Source: Ectothiorhodospiraceae bacterium
GTDB lineage: Bacteria; Pseudomonadota; Gammaproteobacteria; HK1
Direction of reading: 5' to 3'
Assembly (NCBI GenBank): GCA_024234875.1
Contig: JACKNM010000005.1
Span: forward strand, 1 to 64,000
DNA length: 64,000 bases
In this document: one piece after another, positions 58,270 through 64,000 of the stretch
How the letters are laid out: each line of letters begins with the position of its first letter
Position numbering within the stretch: the stretch's first letter is position 1
Made by a program: the position numbers and the translations under genes
Notes under the pieces: model-generated
What the model was told of the DNA's origin: nothing
Databases searched by the model: none
Seen by the model: only the letters and a program-made list of their open reading frames with translations

Positions 58270-59178
58270 TCAGGGTCGAGCCGCCGGCACCCGCGCCAGG
58301 TGGGCCTCGCGAAGCGCGATGTAGAAGGTCGAGCCGAGGATCATCGCCCCACCGACCCAGGTCCACGGGTCGGGCACCTCGGTGAACGCGAGATAGCCGA
58401 TCAGGCTGGCCCACAGCAGTCGCGTGAAGTCGGTGGGAATGATCAGGGTGGCGTCCGCGGCCTTGATGGCGCTGGTCCAGGCGAAGGTGCCGATGGTCCC
58501 GAGGAGGCCGATGGCCGCGAGCCAGGCGAGCTGGATCGGGTTCGGCCACTGCCACACCGCGAGCGCGGGGAAGAACGTGGCCACGGTGAGGAGGATTGCC
58601 ATCCACACCACGATGGTGACGGTGGCGTCGGTGCGCGAGATGGCCTTGACCAGCACGATGCTGCCGCCCCAGCACACGGCCGAGAGCAGGACCAGCATCG
58701 AGCCGAGCTGCACCGCCTCGACGCCCGGGCGGAGCACCACCAGCGCGCCGAGAAAGCCCACTGCCACCGCGCTCCAGCGTCGCACCCCCATCCGCTCGCC
58801 GAGAAAGACCACCGCGCCGATGGAGGCGAAGATGGCGGCGCTGAAGCTGAGCGCGGTCGCCTCCGCGATCGGCACCAGGGTCAGCCCGTAGAACCAGGTG
58901 AGGAGCGAGACCGCGCCGAGCGCGGCACGCAGCAGCAGGAGCCTCGGGTTGCGGGTGCGCAGCGCCACGGTGACGCCGGTGCGCAGCACCACCGGCGCGA
59001 TCGCGACCACTCCGAACAGGCTGCGGAAGAAGGCGACCATGAACGGGTGGAGCTCGTGGCCGACATGGCGGACCGCCGCGTGCATGCACGAGAACAGCGC
59101 GGTCGACGCCACCGCGAGCAGCACGGCGCGACCGATCGCCGCTCGCGCGCCCGCGTCCGGTGCGGCCGCGCTCACCAC
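58270..59178 (-). CDS. EamA/DMT-family transporter
   Basis: A 302-residue membrane protein with ten helices in two EamA repeats. Marks: RAVLLAVASTALFSCMHAAVRH at the start, FYGLTLVPIAEATALSFSAAIFASIGAVVFLGERMG ending repeat one, and the second repeat from WGGSIVLVKAIS to IGYLAFTEVPDPWTWVGGAMILGS. The start is one of two adjacent GTG codons (59178 or 59175), without a clear ribosome site. It is a distant relative of the transporter at 1447 and not a recent copy. Convergent with the kinase gene, seven bases apart. Confidence 0.87.
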   Translation of the reverse strand: MVSAAAPDAGARAAIGRAVLLAVASTALFSCMHAAVRHVGHELHPFMVAFFRSLFGVVAIAPVVLRTGVTVALRTRNPRLLLLRAALGAVSLLTWFYGLTLVPIAEATALSFSAAIFASIGAVVFLGERMGVRRWSAVAVGFLGALVVLRPGVEAVQLGSMLVLLSAVCWGGSIVLVKAISRTDATVTIVVWMAILLTVATFFPALAVWQWPNPIQLAWLAAIGLLGTIGTFAWTSAIKAADATLIIPTDFTRLLWASLIGYLAFTEVPDPWTWVGGAMILGSTFYIALREAHLARVPAARP

Positions 59179-59194
59179 CGAGCTCGCGAGCGGT

Positions 59195-59578
59195 TCAGGT
59201 GGGGGCCGCCTCCGCGGCGTCGAAGTCCAGCTCGACCTTGGCGCCGTTCGGATCGTGGCAGAAGAGCTGCCACAGGCCCGAGTCGGGAAGCCGGCGCAGA
59301 TCGTACTCGATGCCTCGCGCCTCGAGCGTCTCGACCGTGCCGACGAGGTCGCGTGCCGTGAACGCCATGTGGTCGAGCACGCCGGCCCTCGGCTCGGGAA
59401 GCGCCTCGCGCGCGATGAGGTGCAGCACCGCCTGCTCGCCGCAGTACAGCCATGCCCCCGGGAAGGTGAACGGCGGCCGCCAGCCTTCCTTCAGCCCGAG
59501 CAGGCCGATGTAGAAGTCCCGGGTCGCCTCGAGGTCGTCGGTGAGGACGGTGAAGTGGTTCATGCCCTCGATCGCCAT
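59195..59578 (-). CDS. VOC-family (glyoxalase/bleomycin resistance/dioxygenase fold) protein
   Basis: A 127-residue protein made of two beta-alpha-beta-beta-beta units. Potential metal ligands: His8 (MNHFTVL), His70 (LDHMAF) and Glu near the end (GAKVELDF). FYIGLLGLKEGWRPPF and CGEQAVLHLIA are family-like. Function could be a lyase, isomerase or dioxygenase; none can be chosen. It is 16 bases upstream of the EamA gene and may be co-transcribed with it. Confidence 0.87.
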   Translation of the reverse strand: MAIEGMNHFTVLTDDLEATRDFYIGLLGLKEGWRPPFTFPGAWLYCGEQAVLHLIAREALPEPRAGVLDHMAFTARDLVGTVETLEARGIEYDLRRLPDSGLWQLFCHDPNGAKVELDFDAAEAAPT

Positions 59579-59679
59579 CGCGAGCTCCTCGCTGTCAGTG
59601 CCGACCGGGCGAGCTTAGCAGGATGTCGTGAAGGCGTGGCCCGCGGCGGCGATGTCGGCGCCCGCCGGTCGGCGAGCGG

Positions 59680-60006
59680 TCAGGCGGCGTCGATTCGGCG
59701 CGGGCCGAAGTTGCGGTCGTGCAGCTTGGCCAGCCAGTAGGGCAGCGCGGTGGGTGGGCCAGGGCGCCCGAGCCCGTCGTGGATCGACTCCAACGTCTCC
59801 ACCATGCGCGCGAAACCGAACAGGAAGAGCGCGCCGAGTAGCCCGCAGAAAAAGGCGCCGAGACAGAACGCCGCCGCGAAGTCTTCGTCGAGACGCAGCG
59901 CCGCCAGCAGCGCGACCGCCGCCATCGCGAGCGCGCTCAGCGCCAGCCGGCGCACCATGACCGAGGCGCGGATCGGTGGTGGCAACGGGGGCGGGGACGG
60001 ATCCAT
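59680..60006 (-). CDS. Small two-helix membrane protein, function unknown
   Basis: A 108-residue protein with a Pro-rich start (DPSPPPLPPP), two membrane helices (about 22-41 and 44-66) joined by the acidic turn LDEDFAAAF, and a soluble end with LPYWLAKLHDRNFGPRRIDAA. Not recognised. Coding is supported by the clear hydrophobic pattern and reasonable start, but the evidence is modest. Confidence 0.5.
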   Translation of the reverse strand: MDPSPPPLPPPIRASVMVRRLALSALAMAAVALLAALRLDEDFAAAFCLGAFFCGLLGALFLFGFARMVETLESIHDGLGRPGPPTALPYWLAKLHDRNFGPRRIDAA

Positions 60007-60081
60007 GGGGGAAATAGCGGCCGCGGCGCCGGGAGCTTGAATCGTGGTCGAGATGAGCGGGCGCTCGGTCGGTGGTCGGCT

Positions 60082-61296
60082 TCAGCCGCCGCCTTCTCCC
60101 GGGCGCTCCCAGATCACCTCGCGCCCCGGGAACTCGCGCACCGAGATCTGGGTGATCAGGTCGCGGTTGCGCTCGGGGCGCAGCAGCGCCACCGGAATCG
60201 CGTTCCCGAGCGCCGAGCCACTGTGGATCAGCACCGGGGCGCCGATCTCGGACAGCGCGGCGAGGCCACGGTAGAGGGAGTAGTACTCCTCGAGCCCGTA
60301 GTCGTCGCGGAACTTCTCGTCGTAGACGTGCAGCGTGGGCGAGGTCCAGGTAGTGCCCTTCACCAGCGCCGGGATGACGTTCGCGAAGCCGGTGCGCGCG
60401 TCGTACCGCCCCTCGTGATCGCGTGCGAGCGAGCGCCCGAAAGTCACCACGTGCGCATCGCCGGTGATGAAGGATCCGAATCCGGTGCGCTCGGCGTTGC
60501 CGCTGACCCGCCCCAGCAGACCGGTGCGCGAGTCCAGCCAGATGCACTTGGCGAGGTACTTGTCGATCATCGTCCGACCGACCTCGCGCCGCAGCTCCGC
60601 CAGCTTGTCCTCGATCAGGGTCGCCTTGTCGTCGGTGACCTCGGCATTGAACCGAAACACCGCGGTGGCGCAATCGAGCCAGCCCGACGGCAAGTTCGGG
60701 CGCAGCAACAGATAGCGCAGCCGAACCGAGATCGGCGACTTGTTGCGGCGCGCGAGCATCGCGTTTCGCTGCAACTCCTCGAGGTGGATGATCGGGAGCA
60801 ATCCGTCGACCAGCGCGCCGGAGACGATCTCCTGCGCCTCCTGGAACACCTTCATCGACTTGCGCTGCCCGCCCGCCTGCATGTCCATCAGGAAGTACGC
60901 ATTGGCGCGCTCCCCCGGATGCAGGACCAGCAGCATCCGCGACGGCCGGGTGCCCGCGATCAGCGGGTAGATCGGATGGAAGTTGGCGGTGGCGATGCGC
61001 GGCACGATGCGCGACATGTCGCGACTGAGCAGGAAGGCGTTGAGGGAGAACAGCTGGCCCTTCGGGCTGAGGACCAGGAAACGGCACACGGTCGACGAGA
61101 AGTCGAGGAGCTCCTGGTCGTCCTGCGAAGTGCTGTCCGCCACCAAGTCCACCGCCGAAGCATGAGCCGGAGGGCGCGCCGCGAGCACGGCGCGCACCTC
61201 ACCCGTGGCCGTCACGGCCCCGGACGCATAACTGTCGAAGATCCCGGCAGGGCGGTCAAGGGGCGGCAAGGCGTCGTGGTGTGAGATGGGTCGCAC
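60082..61296 (-). CDS. Soluble protein of unknown function, divergent from oxyR
   Basis: A protein of about 404 residues that I do not recognise. No signal peptide or membrane helix. Segments that look conserved: SSTVCRFLVLSPKGQLFSLNAFLLSRDMSRIVPRIATANFHPIYPLIAG (near residue 70-120), ELQRNAMLARRNKSPISVRLRYLLLRPNLPSGW, and GLAALSEIGAPVLIHSGSALGNAIPVALLRPERNRDLITQISVREFPG at the end. The start is uncertain: GTG 61296 has AAGGAG 14 bases upstream, a little far; the reading frame remains open to 62277 but that part is antisense to oxyR. Its place beside oxyR suggests possible peroxide control. Confidence 0.6.
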   Translation of the reverse strand: MRPISHHDALPPLDRPAGIFDSYASGAVTATGEVRAVLAARPPAHASAVDLVADSTSQDDQELLDFSSTVCRFLVLSPKGQLFSLNAFLLSRDMSRIVPRIATANFHPIYPLIAGTRPSRMLLVLHPGERANAYFLMDMQAGGQRKSMKVFQEAQEIVSGALVDGLLPIIHLEELQRNAMLARRNKSPISVRLRYLLLRPNLPSGWLDCATAVFRFNAEVTDDKATLIEDKLAELRREVGRTMIDKYLAKCIWLDSRTGLLGRVSGNAERTGFGSFITGDAHVVTFGRSLARDHEGRYDARTGFANVIPALVKGTTWTSPTLHVYDEKFRDDYGLEEYYSLYRGLAALSEIGAPVLIHSGSALGNAIPVALLRPERNRDLITQISVREFPGREVIWERPGEGGG

Positions 61297-61395
61297 ACCA
61301 TCGCCAGCGCAACTCCTTGATCCTCCGGGAGTCAGAGACCATCGGACCAAGTTCGATCGGACCCTCCGCAGTGCCCGACCAGGGGTCCACGATGT

Positions 61396-61424
61396 TTGTG
61401 AACGAATGTCAGCGTCCCCATAAT
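61396..61424 (+). promoter_or_regulatory. oxyR promoter
   Basis: -35 TTGTGA (61396-61401) and -10 CATAAT (61419-61424) with an exact 17-base spacer; predicted transcription start near 61431, 25 bases before the ATG. In other bacteria OxyR binds around its own promoter; an OxyR site is not obvious by eye here. Confidence 0.6.
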
Positions 61425-61455
61425 CGCCCGGGTCGATGATGCGGCGGGTGCTGCG

Positions 61456-62367
61456 ATGACCCTGAACGATCTCCGCTACGTGGTGGCGGTGGCCGATCAC
61501 CGCCACTTCGGGCGCGCGGCCAGCGCCTGCTTCGTCAGCCAGCCGACGCTCAGCACCCAGGTTCGCAAGCTCGAGGACTATCTCGGCGTGCGGCTGTTCG
61601 AGCGCACCAACCGCTCGGTCGAGATCACCCCGCGGGGCGCGGCAATCATCGAGCACGCTCGCCGGGTGCTCGACGAGGTGGCGCAGATCCGGGCCCTTGC
61701 GGAGGGGAACCGCGAGCCGCTGGTGGGGCCGCTGCGAGTCGGGATCATCCCGACGCTCTGTCCCTACCTGTTGCCGTGGGTGCTGCCGCCGCTGCACGCG
61801 GCCTATCCGCGACTCGAGCCGGTGGTCACCGAGGACCTCACCGCGAGCCTGATCGAGCGGCTGCACGCGCATCGCCTCGACGCGGCGATTCTCGCGCTCC
61901 CGGTGGCCGACGACGACCTCTGCGCGGTAGGGCTGTTCGACGAGCCGTTCATGGTCGCCTGTCCGCCAGACCATCCGCTGGCGCGCGCCGAGGCGATCGG
62001 TATGAAGGACCTGCGGCGGGAGTCGATCCTCTACGTCGCCGAGGGGCACTGCCTGCGCGACCAGACCCTCGCCATCTGCGGCACACGCGGGGGTGGCACC
62101 GACGGCGACGACTTCAGCGGCGCCGGGCTGGAGACCATCCGGCGACTGGTCGCGGCGGGAATGGGGTTCACCCTGATGCCGGTGCTCGCGGTCCGCCACG
62201 ATGGCGCCCCGCAGGCGGGCGACGTGGTGTGTCGGCCGTTCGCCGGCTACGCCAGCCGGCGCATCGGCCTCGTCCATCGCCGCAGCTATCCGCGCGAGGA
62301 GGACATGCGGCTGCTGGCCGAGACCATCGCCGCCAACATCCCGCCGGAGGTCACCCCGGTCGACTGA
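61456..62367 (+). CDS. oxyR: Hydrogen peroxide-sensing LysR-type regulator OxyR
   Basis: A 303-residue LysR-family activator. HTH at about 3-60 (LNDLRYVVAVADHRHFGRAASACFVSQPTLSTQVRKLE). The redox centre is clear: GHCLRDQTLAIC carries Cys199 and Cys208, the same numbering as in E. coli OxyR, where the pair forms the activating disulfide. The GMKDLRRES and GAGLETIRRLVAAGMGFTLMP segments belong to the regulatory domain. It should induce peroxide defence genes. Its end overlaps the convergent racemase gene by 17 bases. Promoter seen upstream. Confidence 0.95.
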   Translation: MTLNDLRYVVAVADHRHFGRAASACFVSQPTLSTQVRKLEDYLGVRLFERTNRSVEITPRGAAIIEHARRVLDEVAQIRALAEGNREPLVGPLRVGIIPTLCPYLLPWVLPPLHAAYPRLEPVVTEDLTASLIERLHAHRLDAAILALPVADDDLCAVGLFDEPFMVACPPDHPLARAEAIGMKDLRRESILYVAEGHCLRDQTLAICGTRGGGTDGDDFSGAGLETIRRLVAAGMGFTLMPVLAVRHDGAPQAGDVVCRPFAGYASRRIGLVHRRSYPREEDMRLLAETIAANIPPEVTPVD

Positions 62368-63091
62368 GGCGCGGTCTCGGCCCGTCTCCGACGGGTGCGT
62401 CCTCGAGTGCCGTGCGCAGGGCGGCCTCGGCGTGGAGCGTGGTGGTGTCGAACACCGGCAGCGCGGTGTCGGCCTGCCCGATCAGGAGCCCGATCTCGGT
62501 GCAGCCGAGGATCACGCCGTCGGCCCCGCGCGCCGCCAGCGCGTCGATCGCGGCCAGGTAGCGCCGCCTCGATGCGGGCTCCACCACGCCCAGGCAGAGC
62601 TCGCGGTAGATGATGTCGTGCACCGTGGTGCGGTCGGGCTCGTCGGGGATCAGGACCTCGATGCCGTGGGCCTGGCGCAGGCGGCCCTTGTAGAAGTCCT
62701 GCTCCATCGTGTAGCGGGTGCCGAGCAGCGCGGGCAGGCGCGAGCCGCTGGCGCGGATGGCGGTGGCGGTGGCGTCGGCGATGTGCACCAGGGGGATGGC
62801 GATCGCCGCCTGCACCTGCTCCGCCATTCGGTGCATGGTGTTGGTGCAGATGACGAGGCATCCCGCGCCCGCGCGCTCGAGGCGGCGCGCGGCGTCGACC
62901 ATGCGGGCGGTCGCGCCGTCCCAGTCGCCCGCCGCCTGCAGCGTCTCGATCTCGGCGAAATCGAACGACCACAGCGCGATTTCCGCCGAGTGCAGCCCGC
63001 CGAGCCGCTCGCGGGCGAGCCGGTTCAGCTCACGGTAGTAGACCGCGGTCGACTCCCAGCTCATGCCGCCGATGAGGCCAATGGTGCGCAT
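62351..63091 (-). CDS. Aspartate/glutamate racemase family protein
   Basis: A 246-residue cofactor-independent racemase fold. Opening MRTIGLIGGMSWESTAVYYRELN, the first catalytic Cys in LVICTNTMH and the second in VILGCTEIGLL, in the positions used by aspartate/glutamate/amino acid racemases (YgeA type). It may interconvert D- and L-aspartate or another amino acid. ATG 63091; CACAAT near 63122-63127 on this strand is a weak -10 candidate. Its last 17 bases overlap oxyR in the opposite direction. Confidence 0.9.
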   Translation of the reverse strand: MRTIGLIGGMSWESTAVYYRELNRLARERLGGLHSAEIALWSFDFAEIETLQAAGDWDGATARMVDAARRLERAGAGCLVICTNTMHRMAEQVQAAIAIPLVHIADATATAIRASGSRLPALLGTRYTMEQDFYKGRLRQAHGIEVLIPDEPDRTTVHDIIYRELCLGVVEPASRRRYLAAIDALAARGADGVILGCTEIGLLIGQADTALPVFDTTTLHAEAALRTALEDAPVGDGPRPRLSRPG

Positions 63092-63230
63092 CTCGCCCTC
63101 CGCCGAGGATGACCGGCGCCCATTGTGCCCGCGTGCGCCCGCGCTCGGGTAACGGCCCGTCGGCGGCCCGAGTATGCTGTGCCGCCCCACGGCGGGTGCC
63201 GGTGGCGGCCCCGGTCAGCGAGAGAGCACC

Positions 63231-64000
63231 ATGAGCGACGAGCGGATCCGCGTCCGCGGCGCCCGGCAGAACAACCTCAAGGGGATCGACCTCGACCTCC
63301 CGCTCGGCGAGCTGATCGTGGTCACCGGGGTCAGCGGCTCCGGCAAGTCATCGCTCGCCTTCGACACCGTCTACGCCGAGGGGCAGCGGCGGTATGTCGA
63401 GACCTTCTCGCCCTACGCCCGGCAGTTCCTCGATCGCATGGACCGGCCACGGGTCGACGGCGTCGACGGGATCCCGCCGGCGATCGCCATCGACCAGACG
63501 AACCCGGTGCGCACCTCGCGCTCGACCGTCGGCACGATGACCGAGCTGAACGACCACCTCAAGCTGCTGTTCGCGCGCGCCGCGACCCTGCACTGCCGGG
63601 GCTGCGGGCGGGCGGTGCGCCGCGACACCGCGCGCGGCGCGTGCGACACGCTCCTGGCCGAGGCGCCGGTCGGCGCCCGGGTGGCGGTCACCTTCGCCCT
63701 CGACCTCCCGGACAGCTTCGGCGAGGACGAGGTCCGGGCCTATCTGGCCCGCCAGGGCTACACCCGGGTGCTACGCCGCGAGGGGCGGCGGCTGGAGGTG
63801 GTGCAGGACCGCCTGCGCATCGCGCCCGAGCGCCGTGACCGCCTGGCCGAGGCACTGGAGGCCGCGTTCGCGCGCGGGCGTGGCGCGGTCGCGGTCTATC
63901 CACTCGACGACGGGGGCAGTGCGGTCGCCGAGCGCGCCCCCGACGCGGCCGACGTCACGTTGCCGGCGGATGCGGCCTGGCGCTTCTCGTCCGGTCTGCA
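63231..64000 (+). CDS. UvrA-family excinuclease ATPase (3' end outside window)
   Basis: The first 256 residues of a UvrA-type protein: IRVRGARQNNLKGIDLDLPLG, Walker A GVSGSGKSSLAFDTVYAEGQRRYVETFSPYARQFLDRMDRP, then IPPAIAIDQTNPVRTSRSTVGTMTELNDHLKLLFARAA and a Cys pair in CRGCGRAV. UvrA scans DNA for damage in nucleotide excision repair. The IDQTNPVRTSRST segment differs from the IEQKSTSHNPRST of canonical UvrA and recalls the large UvrA-like paralogues of some Pseudomonadota, so this may not be the main UvrA; I leave the symbol blank. TATGCT at 63173 is a weak -10 candidate. Confidence 0.88.
   Translation, partial: MSDERIRVRGARQNNLKGIDLDLPLGELIVVTGVSGSGKSSLAFDTVYAEGQRRYVETFSPYARQFLDRMDRPRVDGVDGIPPAIAIDQTNPVRTSRSTVGTMTELNDHLKLLFARAATLHCRGCGRAVRRDTARGACDTLLAEAPVGARVAVTFALDLPDSFGEDEVRAYLARQGYTRVLRREGRRLEVVQDRLRIAPERRDRLAEALEAAFARGRGAVAVYPLDDGGSAVAERAPDAADVTLPADAAWRFSSGL

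Noticed and set aside
60082..62277. A 731-residue reading frame on the minus strand extending across oxyR
   Set aside because: The upstream 327 codons are antisense to the well-supported oxyR gene and read as low-complexity Arg/Gln/Glu sequence; only the part after about 61296 is kept.
1..64000. Search by eye for tRNA, rRNA, insertion sequences, integrases and phage genes
   Set aside because: None was found; intergenic gaps are short and no transposase-like, integrase-like or phage-like protein is coded.

Overview
The window is about 70% G+C by eye, densely packed with genes and free of recognisable insertion sequences, phage genes, rRNA or tRNA. The gene set points to a free-living, aerobic, heterotrophic member of the Pseudomonadota, most likely a gammaproteobacterium: OxyR with cysteines at 199 and 208, RmuC, a short bacterial SpeD next to SpeE, a MscK-like channel, a TPP riboswitch, and short palindromic intergenic repeats that supply stop codons. 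This placement is inference from gene content, not a taxonomic result. Roughly 57 protein genes are supported; the first (aldo/keto reductase) and last (UvrA family) are cut by the window edges.

Layout. 0-8 kb: aldo/keto reductase, methyltransferase plus EamA transporter, rmuC, a gamma-glutamyltransferase-family enzyme, and an unusual acyltransferase/alpha-beta-hydrolase fusion. 8.1-9.6 kb: the most interesting locus, a 77-residue precursor-like peptide with a Gly-Gly leader and a GRFANV-type hexapeptide repeat, translationally coupled to a JmjC/ROX-family 2-oxoglutarate oxygenase. I propose an undescribed RiPP or protein-hydroxylation system. 9.6-19.3 kb: acyl-CoA dehydrogenase, CaiB-type CoA transferase, a metal-binding unknown protein, and a four-carbon sugar-acid cluster (otnI, otnK, otnC) followed by an orphan molybdopterin dehydrogenase subunit. 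19.4-23.2 kb: two Gfo/Idh/MocA oxidoreductases and an MFS carrier, probably the uptake and oxidation side of the same catabolism.

23-36.6 kb: SEL1 protein, D-aminoacylase-like amidohydrolase, AhpD-like protein, a Ser/Thr kinase fused to a degenerate receiver, a CoA lyase/acyl-CoA dehydrogenase pair, an XRE regulator, a thiamine-precursor ABC importer with its own promoter and TPP riboswitch, and an unrecognised 456-residue protein paired with an ADP-forming acyl-CoA synthetase. 36.6-49 kb: speD-speE, an orphan OmpR-type regulator, a DUF1127 protein, an MmgE/PrpD protein, an amidohydrolase, a MscK-like channel, a MOP-superfamily membrane protein and an unknown protein.

49-64 kb: cupin, YaiI/YqxD protein, a second sugar-acid cluster (class V aminotransferase, UxaA-type dehydratase, DapA-family lyase, SDR), a divergent PepSY/cytochrome b561 and PepSY/two-component module, EamA transporter, VOC protein, an unknown protein divergent from oxyR, an Asp/Glu racemase-family protein and the start of a UvrA-family gene.

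The metabolic theme is oxidation of sugar acids and CoA-linked organic acids with dedicated transporters. Start-stop overlaps of the GTGA or ATGA type are frequent and mark tightly coupled gene pairs. No gene-free stretch exceeds about 300 bases.
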